Source: Seonamhaeicola maritimus
Lineage (GTDB): Bacteria > Bacteroidota > Bacteroidia > Flavobacteriales > Flavobacteriaceae
NCBI RefSeq assembly: GCF_008056315.1
Contig: NZ_VRKQ01000010.1
Coordinates: forward strand, 62,001 to 126,000
Direction: 5' to 3'
Length of the DNA stretch: 64,000 nucleotides
Below, in pieces: positions 35,866-44,749 of the stretch (positions within the stretch are counted from its first letter, which is position 1; each line of letters starts with the position of its first letter). The notes beneath the pieces were generated by a model. That model had not been told where the DNA came from, made no database searches, and saw only the letters and a program-made list of their open reading frames with translations. The position numbers were made by a program, and so were the translations under genes.

Positions 35866-35915
35866 AACTTACATCTTTCTTTTTTAAAACTTACATCGTA
35901 AGGCAAAAACTTACG
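35866..35915 (+). promoter_or_regulatory. Three AACTTAC direct repeats, candidate regulator site
   Basis: AACTTAC occurs at 35866-35872, 35888-35894 and 35908-35914, spaced by 22 and 20 bases, that is two helical turns. A short inverted repeat CGTAAG/CTTACG (35897-35915) overlaps the last two. They lie upstream of the sterol-desaturase-family gene and may be binding sites of a helically phased regulator. Confidence 0.35.
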
Positions 35916-35958
35916 CCTATAGGTTAAAAGCGAATTATTAATCAAAAAACGAATTATT

Positions 35959-36714
35959 ATGCCAACGCCTTTTGAAATTTTATTAGACCCCATATCATTA
36001 ATAGCTTTAGGAATGTATGCTCTTTTAATTATCTGGGAAGCTTTATTCCCTGCTAGACCATTACCAAAAGTTAAGAACTGGAAACTGAGAGGAATGACTT
36101 CCTTTGCAGTATTTTTCTTTTTATCATCGTATTTACCTTTGTTAACAGACCCAATTTTAGCGCAATATCAATTCTTTGACTTAACAAGTCTTGGAAATGT
36201 TGGTGGTGGTGTTTTCGCCATTGTACTTTATGAATTAGGCGTTTTTGTCTGGCATAGAGCCATGCACAAATCGGATTTTCTTTGGAGATTATTTCATCAA
36301 ATGCATCACAGTGCAGAACGTATGGATACTTACGGCGCCTTTTACTTTAGTTTATTTGATATGATTGGATTCACATTCTTAGGAAGTATCTGTTTAGCGC
36401 TTCTAGTAGGTGTAACCCCTCAAGCGGTTACTATCATGTTATTGGGTACAATGTTCTTGGGGATATTCCAACACACGAATATTAAAACACCGCATTGGTT
36501 AGGGTATATTATTCAGCGTCCGGAAAGCCATACCGTACATCATGCCAAAGGAATTCACAAACACAATTATTCTGATTTACCAATATTCGACATCATCTTT
36601 GGTTCATTTAAAAACCCCAAGGGTTACGAACATGAAACAGGGTTTTATGAAGGTGCCTCTGCTAAGGTGGTTGAGATGCTTACTTTCCAAGACATCAATA
36701 AATCTAAAGTCTAA
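35959..36714 (+). CDS. Sterol desaturase/fatty acid hydroxylase family protein
   Basis: The 251-residue membrane protein carries the di-iron His clusters of the superfamily: HRAMHKSD (about 97-104), HQMHHSAERMD (about 111-121), HTNIKTPHW (about 174-182) and HTVHHAKGIHKHN (about 193-205). Four or five helices flank them. It would hydroxylate or desaturate a lipid such as a fatty acid, sterol-like or carotenoid compound; which one cannot be told. The homocysteine methyltransferase gene follows four bases later. Confidence 0.88.
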   Translation: MPTPFEILLDPISLIALGMYALLIIWEALFPARPLPKVKNWKLRGMTSFAVFFFLSSYLPLLTDPILAQYQFFDLTSLGNVGGGVFAIVLYELGVFVWHRAMHKSDFLWRLFHQMHHSAERMDTYGAFYFSLFDMIGFTFLGSICLALLVGVTPQAVTIMLLGTMFLGIFQHTNIKTPHWLGYIIQRPESHTVHHAKGIHKHNYSDLPIFDIIFGSFKNPKGYEHETGFYEGASAKVVEMLTFQDINKSKV

Positions 36715-36718
36715 AATC

Positions 36719-37651
36719 ATGTTACACATCCTAGAAAAACTTCAAGCCTCCATCTTTTTAACAGACGGAGGTTTAGAAACCGATTTAATTTTTAATAAAG
36801 GAATTGATTTACCGCATTTTGCTGCATTTCCATTAATTGAAAATCCCAAATATCAGGAAACCTTTGAATCTTATTATAGGGAATATATGGACATGGCTAA
36901 AAAACATCAAACCGGCTATATCTTAGAGAGCCCAACTTGGAGAGCGAACCCAGATTGGGGTTTCAAACTAGGATATTCAAAAGACGATTTAATAAGAGTA
37001 AATAAACTAGCTATTCAACAAATGAATAGTCTTAGAGCAACATATAAAAGAGATATTGAAACTATATTTATTAGCGGACAGTTAGGACCAAGACGCGATG
37101 GTTATCTAATACGAAACACTATGTCAGCAAAGGAAGCAGAGGACTATCACAAACTTCAAATGTCAGTTTTCAAAAATGAAAAAGTAGATTTGGTATCTGC
37201 CATAACCATGACTTATAGCAATGAGGCTTTAGGCATTGCAAAAGCGGCAAAAGCAAACAACTTGCCAGTTGTACTATCTTTCACTGTTGAAACCGACGGA
37301 CATTTACCAAGTGGAGAAAGTTTGAAAGAAGCCATAGAAAAAATTGACAAAGCCACCAAAACCTACCCTCTATACTACATGATAAACTGTGCCCACCCAA
37401 CACACTTTATTGATAAAGTTGAAACATCCTCAAACTGGAAATGTAGAATCAAGGGTATTCGCGCTAACGCGTCTTGTAAAAGTCATGCCGAATTAGATGA
37501 ATCTACAGAGGTTGACAGAGGAAACCCAAAAGAATTGGGGCAATTGCATAAAACCCTAACAACACATTTACCAGAATTAGCAATTTTTGGAGGTTGTTGC
37601 GGTACAGATGCCTCTCATGTAGCTTCAATTTGTAATCATGTTTTAGCCTAA
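36719..37651 (+). CDS. Homocysteine S-methyltransferase family protein
   Basis: The ATG at 36719 lies four bases after the upstream stop; an earlier frame inside that gene is rejected. The 310-residue protein has the Zn-binding Cys set of the family: NCAHPTHF (about 210-217) and GGCCGTD (Cys293, Cys294), with LLTDGGLETDLI-like LTDGGLET at the N-terminus and GPRRDGYLIRN. It would transfer a methyl group from S-methylmethionine or a related donor to homocysteine. A perfect hairpin follows it. Confidence 0.9.
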   Translation: MLHILEKLQASIFLTDGGLETDLIFNKGIDLPHFAAFPLIENPKYQETFESYYREYMDMAKKHQTGYILESPTWRANPDWGFKLGYSKDDLIRVNKLAIQQMNSLRATYKRDIETIFISGQLGPRRDGYLIRNTMSAKEAEDYHKLQMSVFKNEKVDLVSAITMTYSNEALGIAKAAKANNLPVVLSFTVETDGHLPSGESLKEAIEKIDKATKTYPLYYMINCAHPTHFIDKVETSSNWKCRIKGIRANASCKSHAELDESTEVDRGNPKELGQLHKTLTTHLPELAIFGGCCGTDASHVASICNHVLA

Positions 37652-37674
37652 ATTTCTCAAAACAGAATTTTTCT

Positions 37675-37704
37675 AAGAGCATGTATACATGCTCTTTTTC
37701 TTTA
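37675..37704 (+). terminator. Rho-independent terminator after the homocysteine methyltransferase gene
   Basis: AAGAGCATG-TATA-CATGCTCTT at 37675-37696 is fully self-complementary and is followed by TTTTCTTT. It separates the two operons. Confidence 0.85.
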
Positions 37705-37735
37705 TAATAATTTAAAAATGTTGTTAGTTCATAAT

Positions 37736-37766
37736 TTGACCAACGACATAGCTTATTGTATTTTTG
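37736..37766 (+). promoter_or_regulatory. Flavobacterial-type promoter for the GT2 pair
   Basis: A -33 TTG (37736-37738, in TTTGAC) and a -7 TATTTTTG box (37759-37766, matches TAnnTTTG) are 20 bases apart, close to the Bacteroidota consensus. The GT2 start codon lies 18 bases after the -7 box. Confidence 0.65.
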
Positions 37767-37783
37767 CATCACAATAACTTTTC

Positions 37784-38473
37784 ATGCCCAAAATAAACGT
37801 CATCATTCCTGCTTATAACGAAGCTGATTCTATTGGAAACGTTATTAAAGATATCCCAAACACAGTTGAAGAAGTAATTGTAATAAGCAATAATTCTACC
37901 GATGACACTGAGGTAAATGCCCAAAATGCCGGCGCCACCGTTTTAACAGAAAGTCGTAAAGGTTATGGTTACGCCTGTTTAAAAGGAATGGATTACATTG
38001 CCAATAAAGCAGCTAAACCAGACATAATTGTTTTTCTTGATGGTGATTATTCTGATTACCCCGAAGAACTTACAAAAATAGTAGAGCCGATAATAAATGA
38101 TGACAAAGATTTTGTAATTGGTGCACGTGAAAAACGACTGAGAGAAGCAGGTTCTATGACAGGTCCTCAAATTTTCGGGAATTGGCTGGCAACCTTTTTA
38201 ATGAAACTTATGTTTGGTTCAAAGTTTACAGATTTAGGTCCGTTTAGAGCTATAAAATATGACAAGTTGTTAGCGCTAGAAATGGAAGATAAAACATACG
38301 GATGGACAGTAGAAATGCAACTTAAGGCTCTGAAGCAAAAATTAAGTTATGTTGAAATTCCGGTGAATTATCGCAACAGAATAGGAGTTTCTAAAGTATC
38401 AGGAACCGTGAAAGGAGCTATATTTGCAGGCGTAAAAATATTAGGTTGGATATTTAAATACAGTTTTAAATAA
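37784..38473 (+). CDS. GT2 dolichyl/polyprenyl-phosphate sugar synthase-like glycosyltransferase
   Basis: The 229-residue GT-A enzyme has NVIIPAYNEADSIGNVI, VVISNNSTDDT-like nucleotide contacts, IVFLDGDYSDYPEEL (metal DxD-like motif), VIGAREKRLREAGSMTGPQIFGNW and the DLGPFRAIKYD acceptor loop of DPM1/GtrB-like proteins. It has at most one C-terminal helix. The product would be polyprenyl-phosphate-mannose or -glucose. The start overlaps the next gene by one base. A GT-C enzyme at 42621-44072 could be the user of this lipid-linked sugar. Confidence 0.88.
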   Translation: MPKINVIIPAYNEADSIGNVIKDIPNTVEEVIVISNNSTDDTEVNAQNAGATVLTESRKGYGYACLKGMDYIANKAAKPDIIVFLDGDYSDYPEELTKIVEPIINDDKDFVIGAREKRLREAGSMTGPQIFGNWLATFLMKLMFGSKFTDLGPFRAIKYDKLLALEMEDKTYGWTVEMQLKALKQKLSYVEIPVNYRNRIGVSKVSGTVKGAIFAGVKILGWIFKYSFK

Positions 38474-39960
38474 TGATTATAGAAGGCATCATCATTGTCA
38501 TATACACCATTGCTATCTTGCTTATTTTCATGTATGCTTTGGCCCAACTGAACTTATTATTCAATTATGTTTCTGCTAAGAAAAAAGATAATTCGTTAAA
38601 ATTTGATTTTTCAAACCCTAATGAAGTACCATATGTAACCATACAACTACCCGTGTATAACGAAATGTATGTTATGGAACGTCTTTTGGATAACATAGCT
38701 AAAATTGATTATCCGCAAGACAAACTAGAAATACAGGTGTTGGATGACTCTACAGATGAAACGGTGCAAAGTACCTTGACTCATATTGAAAAACTTCAGC
38801 AAACAGGTTTAGATATTAAACACATCACGAGAGTTAATCGAGTTGGGTTTAAAGCCGGTGCGTTAAAAGAGGGGTTGGAAGTTGCCAAAGGTGAATTCAT
38901 TGCTATTTTCGACTCTGATTTTTTACCAAAACCTGATTGGTTAAAACGTACTGTACCCTATTTTAAAAATGAAGAAATAGGTGTTGTACAAACACGCTGG
39001 GGACATATAAACCGGAACTATTCCCTACTTACAAGAATACAAGCGTTTGCTTTAGATGCGCATTTTACACTAGAGCAAGTAGGCCGTAACAGCAAAGGTC
39101 ATTTTATCAACTTTAACGGTACAGCGGGTATTTGGCGAAAAGAATGCATATTAGATGCTGGAAATTGGGAGGGTGACACCTTAACCGAAGACCTAGACCT
39201 CAGCTACCGTGCACAATTAAAAAATTGGAAATTCAAATACTTGGAAGACGTTGAAACTCCTGCCGAATTACCTGTAGTAATTAGTGCAGCGCGTTCACAA
39301 CAATTTAGGTGGAACAAAGGAGGCGCTGAAAACTTCAGAAAAATGATGTGGCGGGTTCTAAAAAATAAAAATATTTCGGCTAAGACAAAGGTTCACGGAC
39401 TTCTGCATTTACTTAACAGCACAATGTTTTTAAACATTCTAATTGTGGGGGTTTTAAGTATTCCAATGCTGTATATAAAAAATGAGTATGAGCATTTAAA
39501 ACCTTACTTTTTGGTAATGAGCTTCTTTGTGCTAAGTACGGTTATTTTCTTTATCTGTTATTGGGTCATGTATAGAAACATCTACGGCAAAGGCATTAAA
39601 AACTTTATGGGTTATATAGGAATGTTTTTCGTGTTTTTCTCCATTGCCATGGGCTTTTCATTACACAATTCCATTGCAGTTCTAGAAGGGCATTTAGGTA
39701 AAAAAAGTGCCTTTATCAGGACTCCTAAATTCAACATCAATAACCTAAAAGACTCTTGGAAAAACAACAAATACATTAAAAAGAAGATTTCAGCACATGT
39801 AATAATTGAAGGTGCACTCATGCTATACTTTGGTTTTGGTATGTACAGTGCCTTTGTTGTTGGGGACCAAGGAGGCGATTTTGGTCTCTTCCCATTTCAC
39901 GCCATGTTATGCGCAGGTTTTGGCTATGTGTTTTTTAAGTCTTTGGCTCCTAAATTTTAA
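38473..39960 (+). CDS. Cellulose-synthase-like processive GT2 (beta-glycan synthase)
   Basis: The 495-residue membrane enzyme has an N-terminal helix, the GT2 core with TIQLPVYNEMYV, VLDDSTDET, FDSDFLPKPDWL (DxD), NGTAGIWRKECI, TLTEDLDLSYR (catalytic TED) and QQFRW (QXXRW), and four C-terminal helices. This full D, D, D, QXXRW set marks a processive inverting enzyme that exports a beta-linked glycan such as mannan or glucan. It has no PilZ domain. It is directly coupled to the GT2 gene upstream. Confidence 0.9.
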   Translation: MIIEGIIIVIYTIAILLIFMYALAQLNLLFNYVSAKKKDNSLKFDFSNPNEVPYVTIQLPVYNEMYVMERLLDNIAKIDYPQDKLEIQVLDDSTDETVQSTLTHIEKLQQTGLDIKHITRVNRVGFKAGALKEGLEVAKGEFIAIFDSDFLPKPDWLKRTVPYFKNEEIGVVQTRWGHINRNYSLLTRIQAFALDAHFTLEQVGRNSKGHFINFNGTAGIWRKECILDAGNWEGDTLTEDLDLSYRAQLKNWKFKYLEDVETPAELPVVISAARSQQFRWNKGGAENFRKMMWRVLKNKNISAKTKVHGLLHLLNSTMFLNILIVGVLSIPMLYIKNEYEHLKPYFLVMSFFVLSTVIFFICYWVMYRNIYGKGIKNFMGYIGMFFVFFSIAMGFSLHNSIAVLEGHLGKKSAFIRTPKFNINNLKDSWKNNKYIKKKISAHVIIEGALMLYFGFGMYSAFVVGDQGGDFGLFPFHAMLCAGFGYVFFKSLAPKF

Positions 39961-39961
39961 A

Positions 39962-41650
39962 TTAAAACCCAGCTGCTTGACCATCTTTACGGCTTTCTGA
40001 AGCACCTCGATATACTTTATTTTCATCGTCCCATAAAATAGCCTGATAACCACCATAGCCTCCTAATCCGAATCCTACCTTATGACGCTTACTCATAAGT
40101 CCTCGTACTGTTTCATAAGGAATCCCAGATTCTACATGTACAGTCCCTGTTCCTTCTGCCGGTTCTCCTGTGGGTTTTGAAGTTCCAGCATGATCCCATC
40201 TAGGGGCATCTCCCGCTTCTTGAATATTCATTCCAAAGTCAATAACATTCATAACAATTTGAGTGTGCCCTTGAGGCTGAAAATCACCACCCATAACACC
40301 AAAACTCAAAAATGGTTTGTTATCCTTTGTTATAAATGCTGGTATAATTGTATGAAATGGCCTTTTACCAGGTTCATACGTATTAAAGAACCCTCGTTTT
40401 AAATTGAAAAGCTCACCCCTATTCTGAAGCATAAAACCTAACTTAGGCGGCACCATACCAGAACCCATTCCTCTATAATTACTTTGTATAAAAGACACCA
40501 TATTACCTTCCTTATCTGCAGTGGTTAAATAGATTGTTTCTCCAGCACTTATTTCTCCTGCATCATACTTAGAAGCCCTTTCTGTAATTAACTCACGGCG
40601 CTTATTGGCATATTCATCAGAAATCAATTCATCAACTGGTACGTTTGCAAAATGCATATCGGCATAATATTTAGCTCTATCTTCAAAAGCTAACTTTTTG
40701 GCTTCCGTGAACAAATGCAAATGTTCTGTACTTCCAAATTCAATGTTTGAAAAATCATAACCCTCTAAAATCTGCAACATTTGTAAAGCGGCTATTCCTT
40801 GTCCATTTGGCGGGAGCTCCCAAACATCATAACCTCTATAATTAACTGATACAGGATCTACCCATTCACTTTTATGACTAGCTAAATCCTCCTTAGATAA
40901 AAACCCGCCATGTTCCTTTATAAACCCAGCAATTGTTTTGGCTATTTCTCCTTTATAAAAAGCATCTCTACCACCTTTTGCTATGTTTCGGTAGGTATTC
41001 GCTAAGTAAGGATTCTTAAAAATTTCTCCTTCTTTGGGAATTTTACCATCTATTACATAAGTATCCCTAATGTTTGGTAATTCAGAAGCCATAAATCGGT
41101 TTACACTTAAGTTGAAATAATGACCAATAAGTTCTGTAAGCGGAAAACCATTTTCGGCATAATTAATAGCTGGATTCAAAATATCTTGCATTGGTAAAGA
41201 CCCAAACTTACCATGTAACTCAAACCAACCATCTACAGCTCCCGGAACACTAACTGATAAAGGACCATATGCAGGTATTTTAGTAAAATCTTTCTCTTCA
41301 AAATACTCCAAAGACAAACTCTTAGGAGAACGACCACTAGCATTAAGCCCGTGCAATTTCTTGGTTTTTGCATCCCACAGAATTACAAACAAATCACCTC
41401 CAATACCGCATCCAGTTGGCTCCATAAGTCCTAATGTAGCATTTGCAGCAATGGCAGCATCAATGGCATTCCCTCCTTTTTTTAAAATATCCAAACCAAC
41501 TTGAGTAGCAAGCGGGTGACTTGTTGCCACCATCCCGTTTTGAGCAATAATTTCAGACCGAGTGGCAAATAATTCTCCAGTAACCCTGTCTTGAGCTAAA
41601 CCCAATAAAACTGAAAAAAGTGCTAGTAAAGTAAATGCGTGTGTTTTCAT
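39962..41650 (-). CDS. ggt: Gamma-glutamyltransferase family protein (YwrD-like)
   Basis: The 562-residue periplasmic protein has a signal peptide (MKTHAFTLLALFSVLLGLAQ), the ATSHPLATQVGLDILKKGGNA start of the family, EPTGCGIGGDLFVI, and the autoprocessing/nucleophile Thr372 in GETIYLTTADKEGN, followed by the conserved IQSNYRGMGSG. It would cut and transfer the gamma-glutamyl group of glutathione or related compounds. It ends two bases from the convergent synthase gene. Start and length fit the family. Confidence 0.92.
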   Translation of the reverse strand: MKTHAFTLLALFSVLLGLAQDRVTGELFATRSEIIAQNGMVATSHPLATQVGLDILKKGGNAIDAAIAANATLGLMEPTGCGIGGDLFVILWDAKTKKLHGLNASGRSPKSLSLEYFEEKDFTKIPAYGPLSVSVPGAVDGWFELHGKFGSLPMQDILNPAINYAENGFPLTELIGHYFNLSVNRFMASELPNIRDTYVIDGKIPKEGEIFKNPYLANTYRNIAKGGRDAFYKGEIAKTIAGFIKEHGGFLSKEDLASHKSEWVDPVSVNYRGYDVWELPPNGQGIAALQMLQILEGYDFSNIEFGSTEHLHLFTEAKKLAFEDRAKYYADMHFANVPVDELISDEYANKRRELITERASKYDAGEISAGETIYLTTADKEGNMVSFIQSNYRGMGSGMVPPKLGFMLQNRGELFNLKRGFFNTYEPGKRPFHTIIPAFITKDNKPFLSFGVMGGDFQPQGHTQIVMNVIDFGMNIQEAGDAPRWDHAGTSKPTGEPAEGTGTVHVESGIPYETVRGLMSKRHKVGFGLGGYGGYQAILWDDENKVYRGASESRKDGQAAGF

Positions 41651-42038
41651 CCTAGAGATAAATTAGAGGCTAGTAGCCACAATTAAGTTTTCTTAAAAAT
41701 AGGTAATTCGTTCAAAATAACCCCTAAATGCACCTGATTGATTTTTTGGGCATTACCCACAAGGGGTCGCGCTTTACGCTGCAAGTCCTCGCTCGTACCT
41801 CACTGTGGGCTTTCCTCTACAATCGCTAACACAGGTGTTTGCCAATTTGGTGGTTTTATGGAATAAACATGGGTTCTGGAAAGGTTGGTTTAACGGTTTG
41901 CATTTAAAAATATGAGTACTCGAATACTGTGATATTTCCTATAAAAATTAAAAGTTAGCTAACAAAGTAACTCACATTGGTTTAGGTAAAACTAACAATT
42001 TTTATATTCTGTATTACCCGCTGTTCGTTTTTTACTTT
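41651..42038. other. 388-base gap with repeat copy B and no other gene
   Basis: This gap between the gamma-glutamyltransferase start and a decayed small gene contains repeat copy B at 41747-41832. I see no additional open frame of substance, tRNA-like structure or strong hairpin; the flanking parts are AT-rich. Confidence 0.7.
41747..41832 (-). repeat. Dispersed ~85-bp intergenic repeat, copy B
   Basis: Read on the minus strand it runs GTGTTAGCGATTG ... GCCCACAG, GAGGTACGAGCGAGGACTTG, AAAGCGCGACC ... GGGTAATGCCCA. It matches copy C over nearly the whole length and copy A at both ends. Confidence 0.85.
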
Positions 42039-42349
42039 TCAATCTAGTTTAATCGTAAATCTATTGTCCCCCCTATAAACCGTTAGAAGTAATTCCCCTG
42101 TTGTTTTAATAATAGAGTCAGTCAATTCTAACTCATCCAAAACTTTTGAATTTATTGTAATTTCTCTGCTATTAGTAAAAACTAGCGTCGATCTATTATG
42201 ATTTCTTTTGTCTTCATACTTTTTTAACACAATTCCTTTGTAATCTTTTCCTATATTGAATTTAGATATCTATCATACTTTTCTTCTTGAGAAGTAGTGA
42301 GTCCCTTAAAAATAATAATGGTAACGTCAATGAATATTAATATATCAAT
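42039..42349 (-). pseudogene. Small gene disrupted by an apparent single-base deletion
   Basis: Two adjoining frames on the minus strand form one plausible protein: ...FKGLTTSQEEKYDRYLN in one frame and NIGKDYKGIVLKKYEDKR...FTIKLD in the other. Adding one A in the AAA run near 42259 joins them as DRYLKFNIGKDYKG. No ATG is present upstream, and the frame opens after a TAG at 42350-42352. I do not recognise the family. The disruption could be real or a sequencing error. The 3' part alone has a GTG at 42230 and would encode only 63 residues. Confidence 0.45.
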
Positions 42350-42620
42350 CTAAAACATTTAATCAGAAATTTCATATGATGGGTATTGGGTGTTTCTAGA
42401 CTCAATCATTATTAATTGAAGTATGCATTATATAAATGTGTGCATTACAAAGATAAAGTTCTTATTCAATACTGAAACAAGTTCAGCTAAGGTAAACTAA
42501 GTTCGTTAATTTTTCTGTTAAAAACAAACTAGGTTTTAACAGAAAAACCAAGAATTAATATTTAATTATAGATTCACGCCTTAAGCATAATAACAAATAC
42601 ATTAATGTTATATTTGGTCT
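42350..42620. other. Gap upstream of the mannosyltransferase with inverted repeat and -7-like box
   Basis: No gene is visible here. The gap contains the perfect inverted repeat at 42510-42547 and a TATATTTG box (42609-42616) only nine bases from the next start codon. No TTG lies at the right distance upstream, so a promoter claim is weak. Confidence 0.5.
42510..42547. repeat. Perfect 14-base inverted repeat
   Basis: TTTTTCTGTTAAAA (42510-42523) and TTTTAACAGAAAAA (42534-42547) pair completely around a ten-base loop. It could be a bidirectional terminator-like hairpin or an operator for the mannosyltransferase gene. Confidence 0.8.
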
Positions 42621-44072
42621 ATGCAACTGAACCTAGCTTTATTAAAACTTTATAAAACACCTTTACTACAAAGCCTTGTTTGTTGCATATTGTTTGTTGC
42701 ATTTGCCTATGATTTAGAACGCACGCAATACCTTAAACTAGTTAGCCTATACACGCTACTTTTTGGTTTGTTTTATTGGTTAGTAAAAAACAATAAGAAC
42801 AATATCAAATTATTAACGGCTATTGCTTTTATATTTAGAGCGGTATTTATTTTGGCAATCCCGAATTTATCACAAGATTTTTATCGTTTTATTTGGGACG
42901 GACGCATGATTTTAGAATGGTTTAACCCTTATTTATATACAGTTGATTCGTTTATTCAAAAAGGTGATTATCCAGTAGTACAAGCCCAAGAATTATATAA
43001 GGGCATGGGCACTCTAAATGCCAGCCATTTTACAAACTATCCGCCCATAAATCAACTGTGTTTTGTGCTGGCAAACTTATTCTCTACTAACAACATTATA
43101 GGTTCGGTTATTGGCTTACGCATGCTTATTATAGCCGCAGATTTTGGAACACTTTATTTTGGTAAAAAGCTACTTAAAAAACTAAAGCTACCTGTACAAA
43201 ATATCTTCTGGTATGTTCTAAATCCGTTTATCATTATTGAGCTTACAGGAAACCTTCATTTTGAGGGTGTAATGATTTTCTTTTTAGTTTGGAGTTTATA
43301 TTTATTAGTTATTAATAAATGGCAATGGGCCGCTGTGGTTTTAGCTTTGTCTATTTCAACAAAGTTAATTCCGTTAATGTTTTTGCCATTGCTTTTTGGA
43401 TGGTTTGTTAAAAACCGCCTAGACAATAAGGACTACAATGATGACAGGCTCAAACCAGCTAAACTTAAAGAACAAGGTGCTACGGTTTGGTTCAGAATAA
43501 CAAAATTGATGAAGTTTTATGCTATTGTCGGCGGGGTTACCTTATTGCTTTTTGCGCCCTTCTTTTCAAAACAATTCGTTTCAAATTACTCAGAAACGGT
43601 GGCGCTTTGGTTTCAAAATTTTGAGTTTAACGCAAGCATATACTATATTCTAAGGGCTATTGGTTATACCTTAAGAGGCTATAATGAAATTGCTATTATT
43701 GGCATTGTCCTTTCTGTCACAGTGTTTCTTTTTACACTTTACAGATCCTTTTTCAGAAAAAACGATTCCATAGAAGGTTTAATTAAATCAATGTTATTTG
43801 TTTTTGCTTGTTACTTATTATTAAGCACAACAGTACATCCATGGTATGTAGCAACACTCTTGTTTTTATCTGTATTTACCAAATATAAATTCCCCCTAGT
43901 CTGGAGCTTTGTTATTGTGCTTAGCTACCTAGCCTATATGCAAATAGGGAATGCGTCCAAATCTGAAAACCTTTGGATAATAAGTTTAGAATACCTTGTT
44001 GTTTATGGTGTTCTGGTATGGGAATTATGGCTTAAACCTAAACCAACTCTAACCGGTCAATCCTATAAATAA
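42621..44072 (+). CDS. GT-C type mannosyltransferase-like membrane protein (GT87-like)
   Basis: The 483-residue protein has about 11-12 membrane helices and the early luminal motif LSQDFYRFIWDGRMILEWFNPYLY (about 93-116), the acidic site of lipid-linked-sugar-dependent GT-C enzymes. TNYPPINQL and ELTGNLHFEGVMIFFL are also family-typical. It should use polyprenyl-phosphate-mannose, possibly made by the GT2 at 37784-38473. A KDYNDDRLKPAKLKE loop near residue 265-290 is hydrophilic. The 3' end overlaps a convergent small gene by 35 bases. Confidence 0.85.
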   Translation: MQLNLALLKLYKTPLLQSLVCCILFVAFAYDLERTQYLKLVSLYTLLFGLFYWLVKNNKNNIKLLTAIAFIFRAVFILAIPNLSQDFYRFIWDGRMILEWFNPYLYTVDSFIQKGDYPVVQAQELYKGMGTLNASHFTNYPPINQLCFVLANLFSTNNIIGSVIGLRMLIIAADFGTLYFGKKLLKKLKLPVQNIFWYVLNPFIIIELTGNLHFEGVMIFFLVWSLYLLVINKWQWAAVVLALSISTKLIPLMFLPLLFGWFVKNRLDNKDYNDDRLKPAKLKEQGATVWFRITKLMKFYAIVGGVTLLLFAPFFSKQFVSNYSETVALWFQNFEFNASIYYILRAIGYTLRGYNEIAIIGIVLSVTVFLFTLYRSFFRKNDSIEGLIKSMLFVFACYLLLSTTVHPWYVATLLFLSVFTKYKFPLVWSFVIVLSYLAYMQIGNASKSENLWIISLEYLVVYGVLVWELWLKPKPTLTGQSYK

Positions 44073-44268
44073 CATCATCAAAATCTCTACTACTGGGCAC
44101 TTCAGAATAGGAAAGTTTAAAGGTTTTATCAACGAAAGAATCGTCTTTATTTAAATTGTATTTATATAGGGCTTTGGGGTGTATTTCTTCAAATTCCATT
44201 TGCAAACCGTCCTCAAATAGAAATGAATAAAAGCCGTCTTTGAAGTACTTAAAAACTGCAATTTCCAT
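44038..44268 (-). CDS. Small acidic protein, unknown function
   Basis: The 76-residue protein contains IAVFKYFKDGFYSFLFEDGLQMEFEEIHPKALYKYNL-like strands in sequence and a late DDVIYRIDRLEL. It has no signal peptide or membrane segment. It overlaps the convergent mannosyltransferase gene by 35 bases and lies 12 bases after the next small gene, so the two are probably co-transcribed. No family recognised; codon use and ATG start favour a real gene. Confidence 0.6.
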   Translation of the reverse strand: MEIAVFKYFKDGFYSFLFEDGLQMEFEEIHPKALYKYNLNKDDSFVDKTFKLSYSEVPSSRDFDDVIYRIDRLELV

Positions 44269-44280
44269 TAAAAATTAACT

Positions 44281-44562
44281 CTAATTTGTAATATCTCCAT
44301 CATCCAAATTTTCAACGGGAGCTCCTTCATCAGCCTCATTGTCATCATCTGCAAATTCTATCATAGCCTTTGCTAAATGCGTACCTACTTTTACTAAATA
44401 AATAGTATCGTCGGTTTTCACTTCAACAGCTTCAATTAAATCGTTATGGGCATTTCGGAAAGAAATAATATCCTTGTCACCATAACCATCAGGAAACCGC
44501 TCAATTAAGAGATTTAAGATATCTGTATTTAACTTATTATAATCAACTATTATTCTTTTCAT
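44281..44562 (-). CDS. Small acidic protein, unknown function, conserved-looking
   Basis: The 93-residue cytoplasmic protein starts MKRIIVDYNKLNTDILNLL and ends in an extremely acidic tail (ADDDNEADEGAPVENLDDGD). The middle (YGDKDIISFRNAHNDLIEAVEVKTDDTIYLVKVG) is alpha/beta. Similar short proteins appear common in flavobacteria, but I know no assigned function. It is upstream of the 76-residue gene on the same strand. Confidence 0.7.
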   Translation of the reverse strand: MKRIIVDYNKLNTDILNLLIERFPDGYGDKDIISFRNAHNDLIEAVEVKTDDTIYLVKVGTHLAKAMIEFADDDNEADEGAPVENLDDGDITN

Positions 44563-44749
44563 AACTTTAAGTTTAGGTTAGTAAACAAATATGAATAACA
44601 ACAATTACATATATTAAATTTATTAAATAATTCTTTTCTGTGAAAAAAAAATGCAAAAATGTTGTTGCACTATACTAATAGCGCTACAAATGAACTCAAA
44701 TACGGTGAAGATTATATTATATTAGTGTTAACTGATTTTGAAGAAAAGC

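Noticed and set aside
36542-36718. Longer N-terminus for the homocysteine methyltransferase
   Set aside because: It would overlap the sterol-desaturase gene by about 170 bases and the extra residues are not protein-like; the ATG at 36719 fits the family.
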